Program-made: the position numbers and the translations under genes
Shown here: one piece after another, positions 52,801 to 63,934 of the stretch
Layout of the letters: every line of letters starts with the position of its first letter
How positions within the stretch are numbered: position 1 is the first letter of the stretch
The notes under the pieces: generated by a model
Databases searched by the model: none
What the model was told of the DNA's origin: nothing
What the model saw: only the letters and a program-made list of their open reading frames with translations
Source of the DNA: Theocolax elegans
Taxonomy: Eukaryota; Arthropoda; Insecta; Hymenoptera; Cerocephalidae
Reading direction: 5' to 3'
DNA: 64,000 nt
Assembly (NCBI GenBank): GCA_026168455.1
Contig: CM047426.1
Coordinates: forward strand, 34,593,058-34,657,057

Positions 52801-55800
52801 AAAATACAAATTAAATTATATTGTTTATACAAATAATATGAAATATGAATATTTATTTATTGTTTTGACAAAATACACGAAATATGAACATTTTGATTAT
52901 CTATGTATTTTTATATCGTCACCGTTTGCGAATTTCTCTGATTTGTGATTTTTGCATTTGTCGACTGTTGCCTTTAAAATCCATAGGTATAACATTTTTA
53001 ATTTCAAGACGTTAGCATTCAGTCTGGCGCCTTAAAGTCAACATTTTTCGCTTATATTAAAATGCTTATTTGTTTGCAGGATAATATTTAAGTATACATG
53101 CTACGATTTTAGTAATTTTCAACACTTGTTAATTAACTAATTTAAATCTCTACTAATGCTTCAATGTTGTAGGAACATATACACTAGATTTAACAAATGT
53201 ATATATTACTCGTTTACACTTAATTATGGCAGTAAAATTCAACAAGTTCTGAAATTTTCAAGTGTACAGGAATCCTAAGCGAATGTCAGGAACTGGGTCT
53301 GCAAGAGAATTCTAGTGACTAAAGTCGCTCGTAATAATTGGTACATTTGAGTTTACAAGCATTACGACAAGCCAGTACAACGTGTATACGTGTTATTCCT
53401 CTCATTCAACTAGAGAGAAAGAGAGAGAGAGAGCGAGAAAATGGGAAGAAGGAAAAGGGTCAGGACTGCTCAACAAAGATATAGCAAGCGCAATCAGGGA
53501 GCTGAGAGGTCGTATACCGCGATTCTAGGGAACCAGAGGGAATGGGAGGTTGCGGATGGTATAGACCTTGAATACTGCTGCGGAGAGTTTCGTAATCTAA
53601 CCTTGCCGTTTTCCCCTGTCTTTTCCTTTCAGTTTCGTATAAGCCCTCCATGTGTGCGTGCCAACATTGAACGTGTATGCGTGCGCCTTCTCGACCTCTT
53701 TCGGCTTTCCCAACTCTTTGGAAGCCCTTCGATAGCGTGATCCTCCTTCTCTCTTTCTCTCTCTCTCTCTCCCTCTCTCTCTCTCTCTTACTCAGAAGGG
53801 AAAAAGAGAAGAACTGACAGATGATGCAAAGGCCGAATTTAAACGTGCGTTTCTTACCATATGTAATGTATCGCTACAAGGACTTTCTTTCTTGTGTCAA
53901 AAGCTTGCAATGTGTATATATAAATTCTTCTCCTTTAATAATTGATGTCTGTTTTTTAATATTTTTTTACACCAGAGTGTTATTTTGTATTAATTTTCAT
54001 TTATAATATAGTATTAAAAAAAATAAGTAAAAAGTAGCTACGTATGGTGAAATACAGATAATTCTATAAAGATAAAATTAATAGTGCCCAACTAAAATTA
54101 TTATATTTGCTGTAAAGTTAATTGCGCGCATACTTGATAATGAAGAAAATATTTAATAGCTCAAGTAAATAAATAAATATAGATAAAATAGATGCAATTA
54201 TCGAATACTATGCAAAATTGTTGTTGATACAATTTTTTAAATACATTTAAGAAACGAATAGTACGTAGCACCTGCGGAAACCATGGAAATATTCGTAACA
54301 TTGACGTGTAGCAGCATCTGGTACGCGAGTTTTTAGACAATCGCTTCCACTTTCGAAAATTTGCGTTATGGCGCACCTATTATTCTTATTCTAAAAAATT
54401 GGAAGTCTTCTGCTTCATAGATCACGCGCACACGCCCACGTATCGTGTTTTTTTATTTTCGATTGGGCGAGTAGAGTCGACACCCCTTCGTTCTTTATTA
54501 GTCATTCGGGTCCGCGCGTCTTCGCGGCCCTTTGTCTCGGAGCAAACACGCGAGACTAGTAAACATATACGTCCTTTGTGAATGTTTTGTACAGTCAGCT
54601 GCTTTACGATGGCGTTTCGTATTCCTATATACCTACCCCCTTTCGCAATTCTGCTTTATTCATTCTAGGATCCTTGACTTGTGTTTCAAGAGCGTATAGT
54701 GTGTGATACTTGCTTTGAAACTTTTCCTTGATTCGACGATGCTATATGCATATACGTGCCTCCGCAATTCCGCGATGCGTTTGATCTGTCAATTCTTTTA
54801 TTTATTTCGATTTTGCATATTTCCTAATGGTATACAGTTTTTCTTTAGTTATTCATTTATATTTTATATATCTTTATATCATTTTATACATCAAGTACAG
54901 TAAATAATTTTCAATGCTTTTTAAACATGTATATAACATCTTTTTAGTACGAAAAATGAGGCTCATTTATTCATATTTATCTTTCCTTCGACCCTCCTAA
55001 AGGTAAAGTAGAAATGTTTTAAATGTTACACTTTTTTAGTTTCTATAGTTTTTCCTAAAATCCCTTCTCTACCCTTTTTGAAAACCACATTTTGAGGAGG
55101 GTCCGAGGGGGGTATGAAGGAGAGATTATAAAATAGCAGTTTTTTAGTCTTGCAACACAAGCGTGAATTGTTAATATATTCATTAAGTTACAAATTAGTT
55201 TTGTCATGTATTTTCACGATTTCAAAAAAATACGATTTTTGTATGTGTTATAATTATAAATGCTATAATAGGTGACGTAAAATTAACCGATACATAAAAT
55301 TAATTCCCTATTTAGTTCCTGAAATACAATGCCAAGCAGTGCATAACAGGTATAATAGCGCGAATTCGGACGATTGACATTGTATTATAATTATACAAGT
55401 GCAGTATTACATTATTTAACCTATGGAAAACAGGAAATTTGCTGCAGATTCAAATAATAATAGTAACTTAGAACTGCCAAAGAAAAAATCCTAGATATTG
55501 TTACTTAGGCGCTTTTATTTCACTTGTATTTTTGGGATACTTATATGTATTTGAAGTGTATCTTCATTGGACATTCAATTAAAAAAACTGAAAATGCGGC
55601 AATATATTGCATCTATGCCTATATTCTACACGGAAGTTAAATTTCTAATTTAAATAACAGATTATATTTAGATCTGTGTCTAGTAAAAAGAATGTGTTAT
55701 TAAATCAAAGTCAGGTGAATCAACGATAAGTCGACGTTACGAAAATACGAAACAGGAAATCTACCGCATGAATTTGTGCTATCTAATTTCATGGTTAAGA

Positions 55801-57906
55801 TTAACATATAAAATAATCGTTCTAAAATTATTAATTATCTTCAAAATCATTTCTATTATATTTAACTGTGACGAATTTCGATCGATTAGTCGGGTGTGAT
55901 GAAACAATAGCTTGAAATAGTGCAGACGAAGCATCTGGCAATTTTAATCTAAGATCAATCTAATGGACCTTCTCAGCTAGAAAAAATGACCTTTCTGCAG
56001 TCGACACAATGAATACAAAGTACCCAACACACTGTAAACGTCATTGCCTGGCATACAAAAGAAATTCAAATCTAGCGATACATAGAGAGAGAGAAAGAGA
56101 GAGAGAGACGCAAGCGTGAGCCTCTGTCATATACGCACCTTCATGCAAATATAAAACGTGTAAAATTGGGCAACCGAAAGGCCTAGTACTAACTAGGATC
56201 ACTTGAGTCCTTGAAACTAGATTTTCGAACATTAAACGTCAGCTTTAATCATTTTAAGTTACTTGTATTTATTAGATAAATCATTATGGAAATTAAGGAG
56301 ATCTTTTTCTCATTTATAGCAATAGATATTGTATGTTTTTTTTGTCACTGTATATAATAAGATTGAGCTGTAGTATTTGGTTGATATATGAATATAACAA
56401 ACAAAAACAAAGGAGTTTGGAACCAGGTGAACCCAACACACCAAAAAAATCAAATTACTTTCAGTAAATTGTTGTGAAGTACATAATTATATAAGTAACG
56501 AAACTAATAGTTTTTGTAAATTCAGTCTAATTACTTCGGCCATTGTTTCAGTTGGAAGATTTTAATAATAGCAAATAATTACATAATTGACTATAAATAA
56601 ATTAAACTCACATGTATTATATATGTATATACCTATTTTTCCATAGAAGGTATATTTCTAAAAGAAGCATTTAATTTAAATAACTGAGTGAAGTGTGGCT
56701 AACTGAAAACCAAATACAATACTCATCGTTAGGTACGTCAAATGGAGGAATTGCAACACGTGCGGCATAACCGAGGTCAGATTTATTCTACAGCGCACTA
56801 TAACATGGAATGTCAAGGGTATATATTCGTTTTTCTCGCTCACGCAGCTACAAGTTCGTACGCAAGACCTTTAGGCGATGACTTAATCGCATCACCGGGA
56901 AATATATAAATGTTCCTGTGTTGAGTATGGCCTTGCAGCTTATACATTAGAAGCCAATGGCCTGATCCCTCTAACGCCTAACAATTCTTTTACCGTCTCT
57001 TATTTTAAATCAAAGGCAGTTTTTATCATGATTTCTGTACTCACTTAGTTTCCTTGGCTCGTTTTCATTGGCTTTTTTTTTCTTCTATGTTAGATCGTTC
57101 GAAGGTTCCCTGGGCTGTAACGTATAACGTTCCTTATCTGCCAAGTTTTCATGCAGATTTACTCGGTGCGTTGGTTCTTTTATGGAAATTCCCTTTGATT
57201 GCTCGATCTTATTGCTCTTGAATATGGGGTTTCATTTCGTTTTATTTGATTTTATTTAGTAGCGTGACGTACAGGCTTCATCGTTTTTACTTTTTCTATG
57301 GAATTTTTATTACTAGCGGATAATACCAAATTATATTGAATTTTCGTTTAACTATTATGTTTAAAATATCGTTTTATAATCTTATAATCAATTGAAGTTG
57401 AGTTTCCAACAAACAACAACATTATACAGACATTTGATTATTTAATACCACTTAAATTTTGCAGAATTTAATTATTATTCCACATATATAGTACAAAATC
57501 CTGCACAATTTTACAATTTATTGAAGTGCAATATATCTATTACTTCCTATTAGAAATGAAATATGTTGAATGTTAAAAATAATTGAATGGTAAACTAAAT
57601 TGTACGTACGTACAAGGTAGTTTTGTAAATGAACAGTCGAGTATGTAAACTAATAGCTCTAATTATTTTTCAGGTAAAAAGCTAAAGTGCCCGTTCTGCG
57701 AGAGGCTTTACGGTTACGAGACGAATTTACGGGCTCATATACGTCAACGTCATCAAGGTATCCGAGTACCTTGCCCATTCTGCTCCCGTACGTTCACTCG
57801 TAACAACACCGTACGCCGCCACATTGCACGCGAGCACAAGCCTGAATTAAGCTTAAAAGCACTTCAGCAAGCGAATCATTCAGTACCGGATACAGTGCAA
57901 CAGTAG
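18070..57906 (+). CDS. chinmo: Chinmo-like BTB/C2H2 zinc-finger transcription factor (whole coding span, six coding exons)
   Basis: Seen: joining 18070-18190, 34759-34979, 35133-35449, 36482-36765, 37214-37516 and 57674-57906 gives one 492-residue frame, with GT donors and AG acceptors throughout. Residues about 8-118 form a BTB domain (FCLKWNSF near the start, LTDVTLFCEG, FKAHRLILAACS, LLEFMYRGEVHVSQ, ECLQVKGLS). Residues about 119-415 are a low-complexity linker. Residues 421-442 and 449-470 are two C2H2 fingers, followed by a 22-residue tail. Known: insect BTB-ZF proteins are nuclear dimeric DNA-binding regulators, usually repressors. Drosophila Chinmo has this N-terminal BTB plus two C-terminal fingers and sets early temporal identity in neurons. 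Inferred: orthology, from the BTB wording and the two-finger layout. The ATG has A at -3 and G at +4. Another BTB-ZF paralogue is the main alternative. Confidence 0.85.
20157..20176. repeat. GC-rich inverted repeat in intron 1
   Basis: GGACGCT and AGCGTCC are reverse complements around CGCGCT. The palindrome GTTAGATCTAAC follows at 20206-20217. Both sit in a short GC-richer patch; the function is unknown. Confidence 0.5.
26475..26749. promoter_or_regulatory. Cluster of CCAAT/ATTGG motifs in a GC-rich intron island
   Basis: Five copies in about 275 bp: ATTGG at 26475, 26503 and 26727, and CCAAT at 26710 and 26745. The surroundings are much richer in CpG than the flanking intron. CCAAT is the NF-Y site, found in promoters and some enhancers. 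No clear initiator or donor was identified, so an alternative promoter is only a possibility. Confidence 0.35.
30188..30240. repeat. GA dinucleotide microsatellite
   Basis: About 26 uninterrupted GA units inside intron 1, next to a GC-rich patch with alternating CG/CA at 29937-29958. Confidence 0.95.
34759..34979 (+). CDS. chinmo: Coding exon 2: central and C-terminal BTB domain
   Basis: Encodes the rest of codon 41 to residue 114. The acceptor is TATTGCAG ending at 34758 and the donor is CAG|GTATAT at 34980. Recognisable BTB blocks are VTFKAHRLILAACSKHFQ, ILDGTSAHNMAALLEFMY, RGEVHVSQESLSSFLKAAE and CLQ. The joining codon G|GC gives Gly 41, so the BTB reads through the 16.6-kb intron without a break. 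This is the core of the dimerisation domain. Confidence 0.92.
34980..35132 (+). other. chinmo: Intron 2 (153 nt)
   Basis: Short intron at the end of the BTB domain, with donor GTATAT and acceptor CGATATAG. The frame stays open for much of it, but the strong family motif VKGLS directly after 35132 shows that it is removed. Confidence 0.85.
35133..35449 (+). CDS. chinmo: Coding exon 3: end of BTB and low-complexity linker
   Basis: Opens with VKGLSIEHEKLA (residues 115-126), the usual last strand and helix of insect BTB domains. It then runs into a Ser/Asn/Gly/Ala-rich stretch and a Pro/Ala segment ending in YYDSPQKRLM. A basic KRR near residue 186 could be a nuclear localisation signal (inference). 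The preceding intron is only 153 nt. The donor G|GTGAGA at 35450 leaves two bases of codon 220, and reading through it would stop at once (TGA 35451-35453), which supports this splice site. The locally GC-rich composition matches coding sequence. Confidence 0.87.
35450..36481 (+). other. chinmo: Intron 3 (about 1.0 kb)
   Basis: Donor GTGAGA followed by a T-rich start. The acceptor is placed at AG 36480-36481 because it is the only nearby AG that keeps the frame. The tract before it is purine-rich, so this end is the least certain splice site of the gene. Confidence 0.65.
36482..36765 (+). CDS. chinmo: Coding exon 4: Pro/His/Thr and Glu/Arg-rich linker
   Basis: From codon 220 to the first base of codon 315. 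Contents are an acidic start (EVTEDNN), an Ser/Asp patch (SRSPSDMDS), a Pro/His/Thr stretch (about residues 267-285) and a charged Glu/Arg run (about residues 286-305) that may form a single helix or coiled coil. The donor is strong (G|GTGAGT at 36766). The acceptor is less sure: only AG at 36480-36481 keeps both the phase with exon 3 and this open frame, and the bases before it are purine-rich (GAGAAAAAAAG). The downstream part of the exon is secure; its first few residues are not. Confidence 0.78.
36766..37213 (+). other. chinmo: Intron 4 (448 nt)
   Basis: Donor GTGAGT and acceptor CATATTTCAG. AT-rich, with nothing else visible. Confidence 0.85.
37214..37516 (+). CDS. chinmo: Coding exon 5: linker with sumoylation-type motif and Gln/His stretch
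   Basis: Encodes residues 315-415. The acceptor is CATATTTCAG ending at 37213 and the donor is G|GTGAGT at 37517. It starts with DLRIKQEP, where IKQE fits the sumoylation consensus (hydrophobic-Lys-x-Glu) at Lys 319. It continues with a Ser/Gly segment, a Gln/His/Asn run (about residues 349-363) and a Pro-rich segment (PPAHPPTPDHSPAPTTPA). Such unstructured linkers are usual between BTB and zinc fingers. The 20-kb intron 5 follows. Confidence 0.88.
41236..41291. repeat. Alternating CG/CA purine-pyrimidine repeat
   Basis: CGCGCGCGCGCACACACACA, a short GCCACGCTCC spacer, then CGCGCGCGCATACACACA. Such alternation can adopt left-handed Z-DNA; it is otherwise a plain microsatellite. Confidence 0.8.
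43835..43870. repeat. GA microsatellite
   Basis: GA units with one AGAAGAG interruption, in a GC-rich patch of intron 5. Confidence 0.9.
50575..50586 (+). promoter_or_regulatory. Consensus TATA box in an intronic GC-rich island
   Basis: TATATAAAAGGG lies in a sharply GC-rich island (about 50340-50960) within AT-rich intron 5. A start 25-30 bases downstream would fall at about 50600-50612, where no perfect initiator is seen. It might drive a short transcript for the zinc-finger end or a non-coding RNA. This rests on the motif alone. Confidence 0.3.
57674..57906 (+). CDS. chinmo: Coding exon 6: two C2H2 zinc fingers and stop codon
   Basis: Follows the acceptor ATTTTTCAG ending at 57673. Finger 1 is C421-x2-C424-x12-H437-x4-H442 and finger 2 is C449-x2-C452-x12-H465-x4-H470, joined by the short linker QGIRVP. 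This is the DNA-binding end of the protein. Only 22 residues follow, ending VPDTVQQ and TAG at 57904-57906. No further C2H2 motif is visible downstream, and none was noticed in intron 5, so alternative finger exons like those of lola or broad are not evident here. Confidence 0.93.
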
Positions 57907-57997
57907 CCGGGAGCTCGCGGGACGAGGCGCACCATCATCGCCAATACCAGCCAGAAGAAGGCGCCGCTGACCAAGTGACCCGCCCCGCACGTGCTCT

Positions 57998-58152
57998 TTT
58001 CAGCCCCCTCCTCCCCCACCCACCCGTACCGGATACGAAAAAATAAACCACTTTCCTCTCATCCACCTAAACCCCTTCTCCCTCTCCTCTTCCCCTCCCC
58101 ACCCACCTCTTCCTCTATCCACCCGACCCGCCTCACCCCGTCCGCCCCTCGT
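57998..58152 (+). repeat. C/pyrimidine-rich tract in the 3' UTR
   Basis: Dense CCC, CCTCTCC and CCCACC runs with few G, beginning about 90 bases after the stop. It stands out from the AT-rich DNA around it and may bind poly(C)-binding proteins in RNA (inference). Confidence 0.7.
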
Positions 58153-60805
58153 TCTACATACCCCGAAGGTGCGAACTCTCGCATACACACAAAACTAGTC
58201 AATGAAAGTGCAACGGTCGAGAGTAAGGATAAAAGAAATAGATTAACCATTAAATTTGCGTGAATCTTAGCTGAACCTGGTTACCAAACATTAATGCAGG
58301 TGATGATACGCTCGACGTAATTAAGCTAAACATAGGATGATGAGCGAGTTGACGAGAATGCGAATGTGGATTGAATGTACCCGTGAGAAAGATTGTCTAA
58401 AATATCGAAAATAATAAGAGTAGTAGCTTGGTAGTTTCGATTGGTCGAAATGTTAACCAGGTGAGAGTTGAATAACTTACTCGTAAATATGTCGAAATGG
58501 ATAAAGAAGATTTAAAAAAGAAAAAATGAAAAGAGAAAATGTAGAATCTATCGTTACCGCAATAAATACAAAGACTATAGTTTATAAAACGATGATTACG
58601 GGAATAGATAATGAATATCGACGATACATTAAAGAAAAGATAAAATAAAACTAACCGAGCTGCGATAAAAACCGACAAATGATCCTAGTTTTTTATAATA
58701 GCTTATTGAATGCTTAAAACTGTTGAAACTGAAGCCTATCGAGCCAACACACGTGGTTTGCCGTAAAAAGCATTTTTTTATATACAAGATTGCAAAATAG
58801 GGTTTAAGTTCGTTCATTATTGCCTCATAAATATATTATATATATACACGCACAGTGCCAAAAACTAATAAAGAAATACGTTGAACCAGAAAGTATAACC
58901 GAGAAAGATAAACAAAAGTACATAAACAAAACGTCGCTATATATCTTCACAATAACGAACACCTGGAACCGCAACAATATTGTTTTAGTTTCGTCGATAT
59001 GTACGAGCGTATACTTAAAAAAGAAAAAAAACTAATAATTAAACGATAAACGATAATAGGAATAAATCTTTTAAGAGGACGAACAGAAAACTAGCCACGT
59101 TGATGCATTTAAGAAGAAGATAAAAATGGAGATTGAAGTAAAGAAGAAAATAAAGAAGGAAAGGATGAATAAATAGTAATAGTAAAGAAAAAAAAGCGCG
59201 CGATTACCGTCCCCGAACTTTCGTGAAGGATTAAGTTTTCTTTGAATGGGCGCATCGTGAACTAAGACTGCAATATTTATATGTCGACTGTTTCCGTACG
59301 TGCAATAGATAGTTAGATGATTGATAATAAATAATAGTAATAATAATAATAATAGTAATGCAGGGCGCCTTTTTTACGTGACTCGTTATTTGAAGCGAGT
59401 CCGTAATACGATTTTTACCTGATACGAAGATTTTTACACATACGCACGCACTTTGAATGAGTAAATGAATTATATATATTATATAAATATATATGTATAT
59501 CAAATGTATATTTACTTGGAATGCGTTTTCTCTTGTTTTTCCTCACTTGGATATAAATGGGTGATGATTTTTGCGCCTCCTTCACGATACTTTAAAGTGG
59601 ATCTTATAACGGGCGAAATACGGTATATCGCGCGCTTGCGTGCATTTAAACTACAGAGCAGAACAATCAATATCATTTTGTTAACTATTTACAGTGTTTA
59701 ATGAAACATCGGACTTTTGTCCGGAGCAATAGTGAAAAAAAATAATAATAATAACGCGATTTTTATAGATAAAAAATAATAATGGATAAGTGAACACAAA
59801 GAATATAATTAAACATAGTAGCCGCCGGATAGTCAAACGAGATGTGTGTGAGAGTGTGAAAGAAAAATTAAAGTTTATAAAGAAAAATGTAATAGATGAT
59901 GAATCTGAATGCAAGAAGGTTTGAATTACGTTAGATAATACAGTCACACATGCTGTTTTTGCGTCGAGTTTTTAAAGATGCATCATTTTTTTACCGATCA
60001 AAGGAGACCGAGTGGGATTAATGTTGTTACCGCCGATATACCGTCCTTGATTCTTTTGTCTTGTTATTTAACGAGCTCTTACAAACAATTCGAATTAATG
60101 ACTTACAAATTGTTTTACAAACTTTTATTTGCTTTTCGCGCATAAGATTTTACAGGGTTTTTCATGATATGTCATTTTCCGTTACACACAATTGAATAAA
60201 CAAAAAAATCATGGACTGTTATAGATCGGAAATAGTACTGTTGATTGAAAAAGTAAAACAGCGTTACGCACTCGACCGCCTTTTCAATTGTTTTTTACAC
60301 GATTGGAAGCTCATATAGTTAAAGATATACTCCTAGTCAGGATAGCATCGCGATATTAATTGTTGCAGTATTTACTGAATGTTTTTAAAAGCAGATTCTT
60401 TTTTCTCATTGCAGATAAATAGTTCAATAGTTTTTGTTACAGAATCGATCAATTAAAAAGATCGACTTATTACAAGTTATCTCACAACGATATACCTATA
60501 ATAATAAAAAAGAAAAGTGTTATTTATATCAAAGACAATAGGACAATAGAGATTTATTTAATATTTATTGAATGGATAGAAGCTGGAGATATAAACAAGA
60601 GAGGCATTTTTTACAGTCGATAATACATTCTAGTTTTTAATAGAATGAAACCGTGATGAAATAATAAGATTATTAATGAGAAATATCGAAAGGAAATAGA
60701 AAAGGTAACATAATAAATACGGAACAATAATAATTCAGTAGTGAAGGTGTAAGTGGAAACATACGCGTGAAATTGCGTGAATCTGCCAAAAAAGTATGAA
60801 ACTTG

Positions 60806-60813
60806 CTACCTCA
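60806..60813 (+). promoter_or_regulatory. let-7 microRNA target site (8-mer seed match)
   Basis: CTACCTCA is the full complement of let-7 bases 1-8 (UGAGGUAG), about 2.9 kb after the stop codon. let-7 is invariant in insects, and Drosophila chinmo mRNA is a known let-7 target in neuronal temporal fate. The site works only if the transcript reaches this far. Confidence 0.55.
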
Positions 60814-62106
60814 AAGCCTTTTTCAGACGTATTACGTAACGTAACAGGGAATAGAACTGATAGTCATTGATTATTATACAAAGTCACACTTATACACTTA
60901 ACATACACCCACATTGATATTTACATTTTATACATATATACATATATTACATAATATGAGCCATCGTTAATACGCGATAACCATTCACCGCGTTAAAAGA
61001 ATAAAAAAGTTTATTTTTGTTTTCGGTTTACTTACTTTTTATTTCTAATAAGTAATTTCAATCGTAATGAGTTGATCATCCACTCGATATATAGATTGTA
61101 AAATATTTATTTTTACGTTTAATATGTTTGTTAGCTAAGATGATTTTATTTTTGCACTTTTGTAATTGTATATTTACTTTCGCTCAAATAGAATCATTTA
61201 TTTACTTTATCTTTGACACTACTTACGAGTTAATTTTCTTATAGATAGATGGTCACATTTTTACTCACCGTTCAAACGCGGAAAATAACGCTACGTTTTG
61301 AACCATTCATTCAATCTTTTATTTTATTTTCTTTTTTTTTATAAAATACGTTAAAATCTAAATTGCGAAGAAAATTTACATACCCGTAAAAAATATCTTA
61401 GTATGTGTGAGAGAATGAAAGATATATAACGAATAAATGGTGTTGCACTACTTTTACCTGGAAATAAAAAATTAAAATTAGGAATTCGAGTATATTAAAC
61501 GTACACGTAAGGTGACTAAACAAAATAAAAAATTATATCTTGTAGACAAAAAATTTCGCTCTAAAGATTGCAAAAATGAAAAAAAAAAATTAAATTGATA
61601 AAAAAATTATCTGTAAGCTCAGGCGCTGCGCGAAAGTGCAACGTATAAGTAGGTGGATGGGGTATTTCTTTCGCAACGTAAGAAAGGAAATGTAAAAAAC
61701 AATCCAGGTAAACTGGTTAGGCGGGCAGGTAAACGGGTTGAGAAATAAAAAGTAATAGCTAAGGCGTGTATAATTAAAGAAAAATTCAATTGTTTTCGAG
61801 ATTTTTTAGCTAATACCGGTGTACCTAAAAATGAAATTAATCGTACTATGATACTTTTCGACACTTACAATGAAATATAAATATCATTTACATGAATGTG
61901 CACCAAGACACGTGGCGAATGGGGAGAGGAAATTGTGCGAAAAGTGCATAAGAGATGGCGCGACAGCACTATTATAGTTTGTAAATATATTTTTTTTTTC
62001 TTTTTGTTTTCGCATTTGATTCATGGGATGATTCAAGCATTTTTTTTATATTTAATTCGATACGTAAATATATATTATACATATATATTTTTTTCTCCGA
62101 TGTGCG

Positions 62107-62127
62107 AATCTCCGCTGAGCGGAGATT
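62107..62127. repeat. Perfect GC-rich hairpin in the 3' UTR
   Basis: AATCTCCGC and GCGGAGATT pair perfectly around the triloop TGA. A second hairpin (TTTCAGT, loop ATA, ACTGAAA at 62149-62165) follows 21 bases later. Confidence 0.6.
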
Positions 62128-63934
62128 AAACCGCGTCATACTATTTTTTTTCAGTATAACTGAAATATATTACGTGTTCTTTCTTTTCTGTTCTTATCGT
62201 TTTTAAGTTTATTGAGTTACCATGCGAGGTAAGATTATTTACCTTTAAATTTACCTAAACTTTTATTTTTTTTATACTTACAATAAACGGCGTTAAAATT
62301 TTTAGTGCTCGCGAAACTAAAAAGACACGCGCGAAAGTATTTTTTCTCCTTCTGGAAATGTGTCGATATGAATAACTTTGCGATAAAATATCACTGCGCT
62401 TTTTACGATATATTTTTCGCTAATTTGTATGTAAATATATAATTAATGTATAATGTTTAACGGATAAATTTATAAAAAAATTAATGCTTTAATAAATGTG
62501 TTTAGCATTTTCCTATTTAAGACGAAGATAAACGAAAATTTCCCACTGGATTTTTAGGGTCTTTATAATTAAGAAGATGAAAAAAAAACGCGATCGACAC
62601 ATTTTCTAGTTTTTGGGCTCATGTACACGTAATACACATTGCATGAAAGAATTTTCAAAAATTATAATAACATAGTCTTTTTTGTGCGCCGTGCATATTT
62701 AATTACAATCACTATACTTATATATAATAATAATAAGAAAATTCTGAATGTTCGTGTTGAAAGTAAATTTCTCGGGCGAGCAAAATAACCAGAGCGAACG
62801 TTGTGAGACTGAAATAAAAGAAAAAACGGAGCATGTGTATACCGAGCGAATGAAACGATTTAGATAAGCCGAAACTAAAAAATACAATAGTTTGCTTAGA
62901 TTACTGATTATAGAATATTATTAAAAGTATCAACGTTATAAACAATAATCGTATTGGAAAAGCGGAGAAAATATTAAGAATGAGGCAGTATGTGTATAGT
63001 TATATTGTATATGGCTACGTGGAGAAAATAACAAAAAAAAGAAACAGATTTGGCAAGTGCGGCCGGCATAACAGACAAAATTATCTCTATTCCATTCGAT
63101 CAATTTTTCGTGCAAATAAACCAGCGCGAGACAAAATTAAAGAAAAAAAAAAACAAAAAATTACAAAAAAAGGAAAAGATTTTACTGGAGAGAGATAAAG
63201 TCGAAAATTCATACGTTTAGAATAATCGTACGTTGTCGTAATGTACAGAAGAAAAAGAAACTCGCGTTCCGTTGTTTTTCATTTACCTTTTGATTTGCCT
63301 ATTTAAAGATATCGACGAATCGGCGAGAAAATTAATCTCATTCTAAAAGAAAGAATGTTCGTCCGTATATTATAAATAAAATATACAATTACACTTGCAC
63401 TTATGTACGTTTTTAATCGCGTATACGCGTGTATTTGTTGATTTTTTCCACTTCTGTTTTTGTTGATTAGTTTAAAAAATGATTAATTATACAAATAATC
63501 GCGTCAAGTAGTAAACGCGAGACGTGGCAGTGCTGAACGAGGACAAGTACAAGAAGAAAATTTGCATCTGCAAAGTAAAAAAATTAAATTTGAAAAATTC
63601 GATCAATTTTAGAATGTCTAAAACAACATAAAATCTCGGCCGTTGATCATTTAGCGAAAATTGTCGTCAGATCATCACCTTGGAATCGTTCAGACCAGCC
63701 GATCGCACACCAAAGCCTGTCCCGGTTTTAACTGAGGTGTCGTCTAAATAGGTATTGTGTGCATTACGCGTAGCGATTATGCGCGCGTAAGTACCTCCGC
63801 CTATGTATATATAACCTACATTTATATATATCTATTAAATATATATAAATATATATTGATTGAAAAGAAAAAGTAAACGATGATAAAAGACATGAAACAT
63901 GGCATGAATATAGGACAGAATAGAGTGTAAGAGT

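Larger units (their letters stand above)
37517..57673 (+). other. chinmo: Intron 5 (about 20.2 kb) before the zinc-finger exon
   Basis: Donor GTGAGT and acceptor ATTTTTCAG. Mostly AT-rich. Landmarks are an alternating CG/CA stretch at about 41236-41291, GA repeats at 43835-43870 in a GC-rich patch (about 43680-44200), a GC-richer patch with an unassigned 102-codon frame at 48530-48838, a GC-rich island with a TATA box at about 50340-50960, and GA/CT runs at about 53410-53434 and 53746-53790. No C2H2 motif or transposase-like frame was seen. Confidence 0.8.

Noticed and set aside
58042..58047. AATAAA as the polyadenylation signal of the gene
   Set aside because: Many AATAAA hexamers follow in the AT-rich 3' region, so none can be chosen from sequence alone. 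The let-7 site suggests a longer form.
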